A DNA stretch of 9,537 bases from JBIOUF01 sp044866695 (lineage in GTDB: Bacteria; Actinomycetota; Actinomycetes; Propionibacteriales; Nocardioidaceae). The notes below the pieces were generated by a model. That model searched no databases and was not told the origin of the DNA. It saw only the letters and a list, made by a program, of their open reading frames with translations. Both the position numbers and the translations under genes were made by a program. The stretch lies in assembly GCA_044866695.1 (NCBI GenBank), contig JBIOUF010000218.1:1-9537 (forward strand), given 5' to 3'. Positions 1 to 6,778 of the stretch are shown here, piece by piece (within the stretch, counting starts at the first letter, position 1; each line of letters opens with the position of its first letter).

Positions 1-53
1 GCCCCGCCACTCCCGGCCCCTCGACCCGTCGATGGTGGGTTCGCCCCTCCGCC

Positions 54-148
54 CCACCAGGCGGCCGGCTCGCCGCCTCGCCCCACCACGGCTGCCGGCT
101 CGACGCACCACGACTGACGGCTCGACCCACCACGACTGACGGCTCGAC
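54..148. repeat. 22-bp tandem repeat, 3 clear units plus 1 degenerate
   Basis: Three adjacent 22-bp units lie at 83-104, 105-126 and 127-148. The second and third are identical except for the first base; the core CACCACGACTGACGGCTCGA is shared. The first unit differs at a few positions (CACCACGGCTGCCGG). A fourth, weaker unit with the same CACCA...GGCTCG frame precedes it at about 54-74. There are no spacers, so this is a simple tandem repeat and not a CRISPR array. The flanking GGGTGGGGCG (149-158) can pair with CGCCCCACC at 79-87, so the block could also fold when transcribed. The rest of 1-188 holds no reading frame I can support. Confidence 0.75.
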
Positions 149-188
149 GGGTGGGGCGTGGCCTGGATCCAGGCATAGGGTTCGGGCC

Positions 189-1760
189 ATGACGGAGCCG
201 GGAGGACCGCACCACGTGGGTCGTGGCGTCGCGGTGGCGGCCCCCAACGACCTCGCCGCCCGTGCGGGTGTCGAGGTCGCGGCGGAGGGCGGCAACGCCG
301 TCGACGCGGCGGTGGCCGCAGCCGTCACCACCATGGTCACCGAGCCGGGGCTGGTGTCGCTCACCGCCGGCGGCTACGTCACGGTCCTGCCGCACGACGG
401 CGATCCGGTCACCGTCGACGGAGGCGTGGAGATGCCGGGCCGCGGTCTGCCCCCGGAGCGGTTCGGGCAAGGCGTCTGGGAGGTCAGCACGCCGTACGCC
501 GGCGGCACCAGGATGACGATCGGGCCGGGGTCGGTGGCCACCCCAGGAGCCCTGAAGGCCCTCGAGGTGGCCGCGCGCGGCTACGGGTCACTGCCCTGGC
601 GGCACCTCCTGGAGCCGGCGGTCGAGGCGGCCGGAGGGTTCCCGCACGGCAGCGCGTCGTACTACTACCTCTCCTACGTGCACGAGCACATCTTCGGCTG
701 GCACCCGGAGAGCCGCAGCGCCGTGCACGGCCCCGACGGCGAGGTGATCCCGGTCGGCGGGCGGGTCGTCGTCCCGCACCTGGGCGACACCCTCCGGCGG
801 CTCGCCGAGGACGGTGTGGACACCCTGTACCGAGGCGACCTCGCGGCGCGGATCGCCCAGGAGGTCGGCGACCACGGTGGCATCCTGACCCGAGCCGACC
901 TGGCCGCCTACCAGGCCGTGGTGCGCCGCCCGCTCACGCTGACCACCGCGGGCTGGCGGCTGGCGACCAACCCGCCTCCGGCTGCCGGCGGGGTGGCGGT
1001 CGCGGCCCTGCTGGCGCTGCTGGACGGCACGCCCCGGCAGGGCCCCTGGTCGGCCGAGGAGCTGGGTCTGCTGGCGCGGGCGCAGGCGACGGTCCTGGGC
1101 GCCGGGCTGGCCGGGCCCCGGTCCGAGGAGGAACGCACGAGGCTGGCGGCGGGCCTGCTCGCGCGCGTCCGCGCGGCGGGCCGGCCGGGGTCGTGCTCCC
1201 CGAGCACCGCGACCGTGTCCGCCGTCGACGACCGGGGCGGTGCCTGCGCGGTCACGGTGTCGTCCGGCTACGGCTCGGGGATGACCGTGCCGGGCACCGG
1301 CCTGGCCCTGAACAACTGCCTGGGTGAGCAGGAGCTGCTCGCCGACGGGCCGCACAGCGTGCGGCCCGGCACGCGGCTCACCTCGAACATGGCGCCGACC
1401 GTCGGGCGCCGGCTGCGGGACGACGCGGCCGTCGCGGTGGGTTCGCCGGGCTCGGACCGGATCCCGACCGCGATCGCGCAGGTGCTCGCCCTCTTCGCCA
1501 CCGGCGGCCTCGACCTCCACGCGGCGATCGCCCATCCGCGCATGCACCTGCGGGTGCGGCCGCAGGAGGAGCCGGCGGAGCTGCTGGACCACGAGGAGGA
1601 CCTCGACGTCCCCGAGGACACCGGCTTCCCGCTGCGTGCCATGCCGCCGCACTCGATGTACTTCGGCGGGGTGAACGCGGCCCTGTGGACCCCGGCACAG
1701 GGACCCCAGGCGTCCGGGGACCCGCGTCGCGCGGGCGCGGTCGCCGTCAGCATCGGGTGA
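189..1760 (+). CDS. Gamma-glutamyltransferase-family protein (Ntn-hydrolase fold), probably not a true GGT
   Basis: This 523-residue protein follows the GGT family layout. Residues 33-45 carry the early motif EGGNAVDAAVAAA. A GGI-TRADLAAY block comes mid-protein, followed by NPPPAAGG. The autoprocessing threonine is T340 in PSTATVSAVDD, aligned with E. coli Thr391, and S358 sits where Thr409 lies. LTSNMAPT (T398/S399) matches the Ser462/Ser463 motif, and GSPGS (residues 418-422) matches the oxyanion GSPGG. In the family, the precursor cuts itself before this threonine, which then becomes the nucleophile for amide transfer or hydrolysis. The usual REMAP motif, whose arginine binds the glutamate carboxylate, reads GVEMP here (V80), so the substrate is probably not a gamma-glutamyl compound. 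No signal peptide is visible, so it should be cytosolic, unlike many GGTs. The protein is a little shorter than classical GGTs (about 550-580). The ATG is preceded only by a weak ribosome site (AGG near 171). Family assignment is firm; function is open. Confidence 0.88.
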   Translation: MTEPGGPHHVGRGVAVAAPNDLAARAGVEVAAEGGNAVDAAVAAAVTTMVTEPGLVSLTAGGYVTVLPHDGDPVTVDGGVEMPGRGLPPERFGQGVWEVSTPYAGGTRMTIGPGSVATPGALKALEVAARGYGSLPWRHLLEPAVEAAGGFPHGSASYYYLSYVHEHIFGWHPESRSAVHGPDGEVIPVGGRVVVPHLGDTLRRLAEDGVDTLYRGDLAARIAQEVGDHGGILTRADLAAYQAVVRRPLTLTTAGWRLATNPPPAAGGVAVAALLALLDGTPRQGPWSAEELGLLARAQATVLGAGLAGPRSEEERTRLAAGLLARVRAAGRPGSCSPSTATVSAVDDRGGACAVTVSSGYGSGMTVPGTGLALNNCLGEQELLADGPHSVRPGTRLTSNMAPTVGRRLRDDAAVAVGSPGSDRIPTAIAQVLALFATGGLDLHAAIAHPRMHLRVRPQEEPAELLDHEEDLDVPEDTGFPLRAMPPHSMYFGGVNAALWTPAQGPQASGDPRRAGAVAVSIG

Positions 1761-1771
1761 CCGCCCCGAGG

Positions 1772-1794
1772 CGGCCGGCCTTGCGAGCCGGCCG
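1772..1794 (+). terminator. Hairpin after the GGT-like gene, possible terminator
   Basis: CGGCCGGC (1772-1779) pairs perfectly with GCCGGCCG (1787-1794) across a 7-base loop, starting 11 bases after the stop codon. There is no T-run after it, which is common for GC-rich actinobacterial stem-loops, so termination is plausible but not shown. The remaining gap to 1907 contains three copies of GACGGTC (1794-1800, about 1812 and about 1854) and no reading frame. Confidence 0.4.
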
Positions 1795-1907
1795 ACGGTC
1801 CGGCGCCAGCGGACGGTCGGCTGGGCCGCCGGGCCGGGACGTGGCAGCATCGCGACGGTCCCGCTCGTTGCCCGCAGCGGGTCCAGCCGAGCGCCGGAGG
1901 AGCCGTC

Positions 1908-2228
1908 ATGATCTTCATCTGCGTCAAGTGGAAGGTGAAGCCGGAGTACGCCGACCGCTGGGTCGAGCTGACCAAGGACTTCACCGACAGGACGCGGGAG
2001 GAGCCCGGCAACCTGTTCTTCGAGTGGTCGCGCAGCGTCGAGGACCCCGACCAGTACGTGCTGGTCGAGGCGTTCCGGGACGACGCCGCAGAGGCGCACG
2101 TGACCTCCGAGCACTTCAAGCGGGCCCAGGCCGAGCTGCCGCAGTACGTCGCGGAGACGCCCCAGATCCGCAACGTGCGGATGGAAGGCGACCACTGGGA
2201 CCGGCTCGGCGAGTTCGAGGTCGCCTGA
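1908..2228 (+). CDS. ABM-domain small protein (putative quinol/antibiotic-biosynthesis monooxygenase type)
   Basis: This 106-residue protein has the ABM ferredoxin-like fold pattern. It starts with a hydrophobic first strand (MIFICVKWKVKPEYADRW), followed by a helix, then the strand GNLFFEWSRSVEDPDQYVLV. The family signature W/F-x-D-x-x-A-x-x-x-H appears as AFRDDAAEAHVTSEHFK, and it ends with a final strand before GDHWDRLGEFEVA. The family includes YgiN-type quinol monooxygenases and small enzymes that oxidise aromatic polyketides without cofactor; many members have no known substrate. Length is typical (about 95-110). The start is well supported: GGAGGAG lies at 1896-1902, five bases before the ATG. 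It is 147 bases downstream of the GGT-like gene with a hairpin between, so co-transcription is uncertain. It converges on the exporter operon, whose permease ends 21 bases away. The fold call is good; the reaction is unknown. Confidence 0.82.
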   Translation: MIFICVKWKVKPEYADRWVELTKDFTDRTREEPGNLFFEWSRSVEDPDQYVLVEAFRDDAAEAHVTSEHFKRAQAELPQYVAETPQIRNVRMEGDHWDRLGEFEVA

Positions 2229-2232
2229 CCAG

Positions 2233-2249
2233 CGGCCGCGTTCTGGCCG
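2233..2249. terminator. Small hairpin between convergent genes, possible bidirectional terminator
   Basis: CGGCC (2233-2237) pairs with GGCCG (2245-2249) around a 7-base loop, filling the 21-base gap between the ABM gene and the oppositely oriented permease gene. The stem is short and no T-run is present, so this is only a candidate. Confidence 0.25.
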
Positions 2250-3872
2250 TCACGCCGGGAGGACCAGGGACCGCCGTCTGGTCGCGGCCAGTCCGGCAGC
2301 GCCCAGGGTCACGGCCACCGCGAGCAGCAGGACGAGCGGAGCGGGGTCGAGGGCGCCGGCCGGCACCTTGGGCGTGTGGGTGAACGGCGACAGGTCCTGC
2401 AGCCAGGCCGGCAGCCCGAGCGCCGGCGCGAACATCGGGCCGAGCAGCAGCGTCAGCACCAGAACCAGCCACGACAGCGGTCCGGACCAGCGCGGGACGA
2501 GGCCGACCAGGGCGAGGACCACCGCGGCCACCACCAGGATCCCGGGCAGCTGCGCCAGCCCCGCCACCGCCATCTCGCCCACCTGCGACAGGGAGTCGCC
2601 GAGCACCAGGCCCGCCGACCAGCCCATCGCCACGGCGAACAGCAGCAGCAGCGCCAGCGCGCCGGCGACGGCGTTCACGACGTGACCGGCGACCCATGCG
2701 GGCCTGGTCACCGCCGTGGCGAGCAGGGACTCCAGGGTGCCCCCCGCCTCGTCGACCCGCATGCGTTGCAGCACCTGGACGACGTACACGGTGACGAACA
2801 TCCCCGCCATGGCCATGATCGAGGTGCGGTAGCCGTCGAGCACGACGTCGGACCCGCCCATCTGCCGGTAGTACTCCGCGGCCGGGCCGGTCACGTCCTG
2901 GATCTGCTCGCTCAGCGTCCCGAAGACCATCCCGAAGCCGAGCAGCGCCGCCGCCCAGCCCAGGAAGGTCGCCCGCTGCAGCCGCCAGGTGAGCCCGGCC
3001 GGGCTCAGCAGGGCGCTGGCCGCGTGCGCATGCCCGCGGTGCTCCGGCCAGAGCCCGCGGCCGAGGTCCCGCCGGCCGTTCAGCGCCACCGCCAGGGCGA
3101 CCAGAGCGACGAACAGGACGGCGAACAGGGCCACCGGCCAGGCCAGGTCGTCGGCGAAGGGCCGCATCTGCTGCCCCCAGCCGATCGGGGACAGCCACAC
3201 CGGCCAGCTGCTCGCGACCCGCAGCCCCGCGGCGTCGACTGTGCCGGTCATGTTGCCGATGCCGCTGACCACGAAGGCCAGGCCCAGCACGGCGCCGGCC
3301 ATGCCGGCCGCGCCGCGCGTCGTCGAGACCAGCTGGCAGGTCACCGCAGCCACGCCGACGAAGGCCAGCCCGACGCCGCCGACGGCGACCCCCGCGAGGA
3401 GCGAGCCGGCCGCGGGCTGTCCGGTGGCCAGGATCCCCAGGCCCAGGCCGAGAGCCAGCAGCACGTCGGCCAGGACCCCCACGAGGACGGCCGCGCCTAG
3501 GGCGGCGTACCGGCCGACGACGGCGGAGCCGACGACCTCCGACCGCCCGAGCTCCTCGTTCTGCCGGGTGTGCCGGACGACGGCCAGGATGCTCATCAGT
3601 GCCGCCAGTGCCGCCAGCGTCACGTACTCGCGGTGCAGCATGTATCCGCCGACCGTCGGGCCGGAGGCGAGGCCGAGCATCCGCATGCCGGCGTTGGTCG
3701 TGACCAGCCGGGTCTCGCGGACCAGGTCGGCCTGCGTCACCAGCGAGTGGTTGAACATGGTGGTGGTGACGGCGACGAAGACGGTCAGCCCGAGCAGCCA
3801 CGCCGGCAGCGTCACGCGGTCTCGCCGCAGCGCCAGCCGGACGAGCCGAGGAGTGCCGGTCAGGCCGTTCAT
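2250..3872 (-). CDS. ABC exporter permease, 12-helix polyketide-antibiotic-exporter type
   Basis: This 540-residue integral membrane protein has about twelve hydrophobic segments arranged as two six-helix halves. Examples are LPAWLLGLTVFVAVTTTMF near the N-terminus, a helix pair after HREYVTL, WPVALFAVLFVALVALAVAL at the end of half one, and HVVNAVAGALALLLLFAV and PLVLLLAVAVTLGAAGLAAT in half two. A soluble loop in half one contains VVRHTRQNEELGRSE, and half two contains the related VLQRMRVDEAGGTLESLLAT. The E-E-x-G-R-x-E / E-A-G-T-L-E-x-L loops are typical of fused ABC-2 permeases that export drugs or polyketides from the membrane. The frame stays open upstream for 241 more codons, but that stretch is the shadow of the ATPase gene. 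The ATG at 3872-3870 overlaps the ATPase stop by one base (TGATG), the classic sign of translational coupling. The exported substrate cannot be read from sequence. Confidence 0.9.
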   Translation of the reverse strand: MNGLTGTPRLVRLALRRDRVTLPAWLLGLTVFVAVTTTMFNHSLVTQADLVRETRLVTTNAGMRMLGLASGPTVGGYMLHREYVTLAALAALMSILAVVRHTRQNEELGRSEVVGSAVVGRYAALGAAVLVGVLADVLLALGLGLGILATGQPAAGSLLAGVAVGGVGLAFVGVAAVTCQLVSTTRGAAGMAGAVLGLAFVVSGIGNMTGTVDAAGLRVASSWPVWLSPIGWGQQMRPFADDLAWPVALFAVLFVALVALAVALNGRRDLGRGLWPEHRGHAHAASALLSPAGLTWRLQRATFLGWAAALLGFGMVFGTLSEQIQDVTGPAAEYYRQMGGSDVVLDGYRTSIMAMAGMFVTVYVVQVLQRMRVDEAGGTLESLLATAVTRPAWVAGHVVNAVAGALALLLLFAVAMGWSAGLVLGDSLSQVGEMAVAGLAQLPGILVVAAVVLALVGLVPRWSGPLSWLVLVLTLLLGPMFAPALGLPAWLQDLSPFTHTPKVPAGALDPAPLVLLLAVAVTLGAAGLAATRRRSLVLPA

Positions 3873-4819
3873 CACACCTGCGCCGCCTCCACCGCAAGGC
3901 GCGTGGGGATGGGGACCTGGTCGCCGTAGTGCCGGAGGAACAGCTCCTCGAGCGTCGGGGGCGAGCTCGTCAGGGACCGCACCTCGCATGCGGTCAGGTG
4001 CCGAAGGACCTCGTTCAACTGGGCCGGGTCGACGCTGAACCGCGCCCGCTCCGCGGCGAGCACCAGGTCGTGCACCCCGCCCAGCCCGCGCAGGACGTCG
4101 GCCGGGCGAGCCGTCTCCACCTCCACGGTGGTCCGGGTCAGGTGACGCAGCTGCTCGAACGTCCCGGTCTCGGCCGCGCGCCCGTTGCGGATGATGGTGA
4201 GCCGGTCGCAGAGCGCCTCGACCTCGGACAGGATGTGGCTGGACAGCAGGATCGTCGCCCCGTGGGCTCGCAGCTCGCCGACGACCTCCTGGAACACCGT
4301 CTCCATGAGCGGGTCGAGGCCCGAGGTCGGCTCGTCGAGCAGGTACAGCTCCACGTCGCTGGAGAACGCCGCGACGAGGGCCACCTTCTGCCGGTTGCCC
4401 TTGGAGTAGGACCGGCAGCTCTTGGTCGGGTCGAGCTCGAAGCGCTCGAGCAGCTCGGCGCGGCGGGCCGGGCGCAGGCCGCCACGGAGCTCTCCCAGCA
4501 GGTCGATGACCTCTCCGCCCGAGAGGTTCGGCCAGAGGTTCATCTCGCCCGGCACGTAGGCCAGCCGCCGGTGCAGCGCGGCTGCTTCTCGCCATGGGTC
4601 GCCGCCGAGCAGCAGGACCTGCCCCGCCGTCTTGCGCAGCAGGCCGAGCAGGATCCGGATCGTCGTGCTCTTGCCCGCGCCGTTGGGGCCGAGGAAGCCG
4701 TGCACCTCGCCGGTGCGGACGGTCAGGTCCAGCCCGTCCAGCGCCCTGGTGGTCCCGAAGTCCTTGACCAGGCCGGACGTCGCGACGGCCGGCACCTCCA
4801 CCACCGCTGACCCGTCCAT
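3872..4819 (-). CDS. ABC exporter ATP-binding subunit, drug/polyketide resistance type
   Basis: This 315-residue ATPase powers the permease encoded next to it. The Walker A motif is GPNGAGKST (residues 44-52), the signature is YSKGNRQK (138-145), Walker B plus D-loop is LYLLDEPTSGLDP (158-170), and the H-loop is SSH (193-195). In place of the usual Q-loop glutamine is YVPGEMNLWPNLSGGE (88-103), a variant common in the polyketide-exporter branch. A C-terminal domain of roughly 90 residues follows, ending near LEELFLRHYGD, as in DrrA-like subunits. The ATG is well placed: on the minus strand AGGAG (4830-4826) lies six bases upstream. It is the first gene of a two-gene operon; its TGA shares one base with the permease start. 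No dedicated regulator adjoins it. The 220-base region upstream is shared with the divergent GH78 pseudogene. Confidence 0.93.
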   Translation of the reverse strand: MDGSAVVEVPAVATSGLVKDFGTTRALDGLDLTVRTGEVHGFLGPNGAGKSTTIRILLGLLRKTAGQVLLLGGDPWREAAALHRRLAYVPGEMNLWPNLSGGEVIDLLGELRGGLRPARRAELLERFELDPTKSCRSYSKGNRQKVALVAAFSSDVELYLLDEPTSGLDPLMETVFQEVVGELRAHGATILLSSHILSEVEALCDRLTIIRNGRAAETGTFEQLRHLTRTTVEVETARPADVLRGLGGVHDLVLAAERARFSVDPAQLNEVLRHLTACEVRSLTSSPPTLEELFLRHYGDQVPIPTRLAVEAAQV

Positions 4820-4895
4820 CCCCAGCTCCTCACAGGCAGCATGGCGACGGGGTGCCCGACGGCGGCAGGGGCGCAGGTCCGCGGCCGACGGCCAA

Positions 4896-4967
4896 AGGTC
4901 ATCGACCTCTTGACCCCGGTGTGACCTGCGTCATAGCGTGAGACCGCCGGTCGACTAAATCGTTTCA
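4896..4967 (+). promoter_or_regulatory. Promoter and LacI-type operator upstream of the GH78 gene
   Basis: TTGACC (4910-4915) and TAGCGT (4934-4939) sit 18 bases apart, a reasonable sigma-70-like pair pointing right and placing a start near 4946. Just downstream, TAAATCGTTTCA (4956-4967) matches the right half of the LacI-family palindrome TGAAACGTTTCA perfectly and the left half imperfectly. That family often controls glycosidase genes in actinobacteria, and the site would block elongation. Just upstream, AGGTC-ATC-GACCT (4896-4908) is a perfect 5+3+5 palindrome abutting the -35 box. These are motif readings only. No clear promoter for the divergent exporter operon was found. Confidence 0.45.
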
Positions 4968-5041
4968 ATGGGCCGACCACGCGGTGTCTCTGCTCCCGTG
5001 GCGGGTGCCGGCGCGCCCGACCCGCGACCGAGAGGAAGCTC

Positions 5042-5731
5042 GTGGCTCCTCACTCCCGGCCTGCCCGACCTGCGACGACGTGGGCTGCCCAACGGGTCAA
5101 GACGATGACGGCCCGACTGGCCGCCGTGGTGCTGGCCGCCGGTGGCCTCGCGGTCGCCGTGCCGAGCATGGCCGACGCCGCCGTCGCGACAGCGGCAGCG
5201 ACGTCGAAGCCGACCGCGGCGCCGACCGGCCTGCAGGTCGGCTCCATGACCGACCCGCTCGGCATCGAGACCCAGCCGTCGTTCAGCTGGGACCCCCGCG
5301 TGGCGAGGCAGACGGCCTACCAGATCCAGGTCGGCACCGACGGGCGGACCACCGGGACCTGGGACAGCGGCAAGGTGACCAGCGCGCAGAGCGTCCGCGT
5401 GCCCTACCCGCGCAGCACGTCCTCCCAACAGGCCTACACGTGGCGGGTGAGGGTCTGGGGCTCGACCGGGAACGTCTCCGCCTGGAGCAGGCCGGCGACC
5501 TGGGAGATGGGCCTCACCGACGGCAGGTCGGACTGGGGTGACGCCGAGTGGATCGGCGGCCCAGCCCGGAGGCGCACGACTGGACCGACTCCACGACCAC
5601 CGTGACCTTCCGGGGCGGTGACAACCTCAAGACCGGCCTGGAGCTGCTGACCCCGACTCCTGGCAGACCACCGACGGACCGACGACGTTCGACTCGGTGC
5701 GGCCCCCCGGGGGACCTACACGTTCAACTGA
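5042..5731 (+). pseudogene. Secreted GH78 alpha-L-rhamnosidase, broken remnant
   Basis: The 187-codon first frame (to 5605) starts at a GTG three bases after AGAGGAAG (5031-5038). It has a signal peptide: a charged start, a hydrophobic core TARLAAVVLAAGGLAVAVP and an Ala-rich cleavage zone ADAAVA. It then runs into the N-terminal Ig-like domain of GH78 enzymes: PTGLQVGSMTDPLGIETQPS, TAYQIQVGTD, WDSGKV, YTWRVRVWGSTGNVSAWS, ATWEMGL and AEWIG. GH78 enzymes remove alpha-L-rhamnose from plant glycosides and polymers and usually exceed 800 residues. Here the frame breaks at about 5563. The next frame reads EAHDWTDSTTTVTF. After two further single-base slips at C- or G-runs it reads DSWQTTDGPTTFDSV and GTYTFN-stop at 5731, which resembles a C-terminal beta-sandwich domain. 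The catalytic (alpha/alpha)6 barrel is absent, implying a large internal deletion. Non-functional as an enzyme. The C-terminal assignment is tentative. Confidence 0.8.
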
Positions 5732-5791
5732 GCCGGCGTCGAGCGGCTCACCCCGGTGTCCCCAAGGTGGCCGGGAACGTCGACACGTCGA

Positions 5792-5869
5792 TGACCTGCA
5801 GGTTCGTCGGTGCAGGTGAGTCGGGCCGACAGGATTTTGAAGCTGCGACCCCTCGACCCCCAGATCGAG
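5792..5869 (-). repeat. Decayed tRNA-Pro(GGG) 3' fragment with flank, old attachment-site copy
   Basis: Read on the minus strand, 5869-5820 gives an anticodon arm (CTCGA stem 5869-5865, an 8-base loop containing GGG, TCGAG 5856-5852), a variable region GGGTC, then a T-arm and the acceptor 3' strand CGGCCCGAC. Defects make it non-functional: the anticodon loop is one base too long, the T-loop has an extra A, the T-stem has a C-C mismatch, and no D-arm or acceptor 5' strand follows. On the plus strand, 5820-5855 matches 8501-8535 with about three substitutions and one insertion. A flanking TGACCTGCAGGTT (5792-5804) is echoed by TGACCTGCGGTT at 8484. Same orientation as the second copy. Confidence 0.65.
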
Positions 5870-5979
5870 CCTCGAGGTCCGCTGACGTGCACGACCTCTC
5901 GCTGACGTCCATCGTTGACCGTGGTCGGCACGCTCCCCGGCCCGCTCGTGACTGCCGACGGTGGTCGGAACGAGGAGGG
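5870..5979. other. Non-coding stretch left of the TetR gene
   Basis: Together with 5732-5791 this forms a stretch of about 250 bases around the tRNA remnant without a supported gene. I see no recognisable domain in any frame, no strong hairpin and no promoter. It is probably degraded sequence on the island edge. Confidence 0.4.
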
Positions 5980-6702
5980 TCAAGACTCGAGCTTGCCCGA
6001 TCGCGCAGAGGCCGACCAGGCCGGCGCCGGGCTGTGGTAGCAACGGTCACCATCAGGTGCTCGACACTGAGGCCGATCACATTCGCCGGGATCGTGAACC
6101 ATGCTCTGCTGCCAGCCCGCGATCAGCTGGTCTATGGCGTCGTGGATGAGCTCGGCGGCCGAGGCGGGTACTGATTCTGGGAGTTGCCCGAAGGTGGAGA
6201 GGCGCGAGATGCCGTACACCGTCGCCCATGTCACGGCGGCTCGGCGCAGAACCTCGGCTTCGGGTGTTCCGTCAGGTTGGCAGGCCGCGGTCGTATCGTG
6301 GAGGAGGTTCCAGTATCCGATCGCTGCCTGCTGCAGCAGGGGATGGTCGCTCTTGGCGACGGTGGGGCCGTTCGCGAGGTCGTGGACGTGGGGCTGCTCG
6401 CGGATGAAGGCAAGGTACGCGTCTGCGAGGGCGTGCAGTCGGGCCGACGGGAGATCGTCGGCCGCCGTTACCATCGCCTGAGCCCGTAGCGTCGCATCCG
6501 CCAGTGCCGTGCCGGCCACGGCAGCTAAGAAGCCCCGCCGGCTGCCGAAATGTACGTACGGCGCCTGGTGGCTGACTCCCAACTCCTGGGCGATCTGGCG
6601 CAGGCTGAGCTGCTCCGCAGGCGTGTCGGCGAGGCGTTCGAGGACGGCGCGCAGGAGCCTCGGTTCCAGCCGCTCCTGCTCGCCGGGTCCCGATCCGGTC
6701 AT
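5980..6702 (-). CDS. TetR-family transcriptional repressor
   Basis: This 240-residue regulator has an N-terminal HTH of TetR type: LLRAVLERLADTPAEQLSLR, then the recognition region QIAQELGVSHQAPYVHFGSR (about residues 36-55). A helical ligand domain follows, with ALADAYLAFIREQPHVHDL and VTWATVYGISRLSTFGQLPE, as in the TetR C-terminal domain with the WHG-like arrangement. In this family, ligand binding releases the dimer from its operator. The ATG at 6702 is preferred over the TTG at 6714, because the TTG is part of the GGGAGAGG purine stretch that would serve as ribosome site. The gene is divergent from the hydrolase-fold gene, with two identical palindromes between them, so it very probably represses itself and that neighbour. 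The last ~37 residues after QLIAGWQQ are Arg/Pro/Ser-rich and look unlike the family, possibly read-through into degraded DNA. The ligand is unknown. Confidence 0.87.
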   Translation of the reverse strand: MTGSGPGEQERLEPRLLRAVLERLADTPAEQLSLRQIAQELGVSHQAPYVHFGSRRGFLAAVAGTALADATLRAQAMVTAADDLPSARLHALADAYLAFIREQPHVHDLANGPTVAKSDHPLLQQAAIGYWNLLHDTTAACQPDGTPEAEVLRRAAVTWATVYGISRLSTFGQLPESVPASAAELIHDAIDQLIAGWQQSMVHDPGECDRPQCRAPDGDRCYHSPAPAWSASARSGKLES

Positions 6703-6720
6703 CCCCTCTCCCAACGCTCA

Positions 6721-6733
6721 TTGACACTGTCAA
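6721..6733. promoter_or_regulatory. Operator 1, probable TetR site overlapping a -35 box
   Basis: TTGACACTGTCAA is a perfect 6+1+6 palindrome and is repeated exactly at 6755. Its first half, TTGACA (6721-6726), is also an ideal -35 box for the hydrolase-fold gene: 17 bases later comes CATAGT (6744-6749), giving a start near 6756. A bound repressor would cover the -35 element. Confidence 0.75.
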
Positions 6734-6754
6734 GTCACCGGCTCATAGTACTGG

Positions 6755-6767
6755 TTGACACTGTCAA
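6755..6767. promoter_or_regulatory. Operator 2, probable TetR site at the transcription start
   Basis: This is an exact second copy of TTGACACTGTCAA, 34 bases from the first (centre to centre), a little over three helical turns. It covers the predicted start point of the rightward transcript. On the minus strand its TTGACA points towards the TetR gene, though no well-spaced -10 follows; TACTAT (6750-6745) is the nearest candidate. Confidence 0.75.
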
Positions 6768-6778
6768 TGGGAGGGACC

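Noticed and set aside
54..148. CRISPR-like array
   Set aside because: The units are directly adjacent with no spacers, and no cas genes are near.
588..2195. 535-codon minus-strand open frame
   Set aside because: It lies opposite the GGT-like and ABM genes, is extremely Arg/Pro/Gly-rich and has no domain pattern. It is a shadow of high-GC coding sequence.
2116..3897. 593-codon minus-strand open frame over the permease gene
   Set aside because: Out of frame with the clear 12-helix permease; very rich in Arg and Gly; a shadow.
3873..4595. N-terminal 241-codon extension of the permease frame
   Set aside because: It overlaps the ATPase gene entirely, lacks membrane character, and a coupled ATG exists at 3872.
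6755..6778. Earlier TTG (6755) or ATG (6767) start for the hydrolase-fold gene
   Set aside because: TTG 6755 opens the operator palindrome and ATG 6767 begins at its last base; both precede the GGGAGGG ribosome site, which fits the ATG at 6779.
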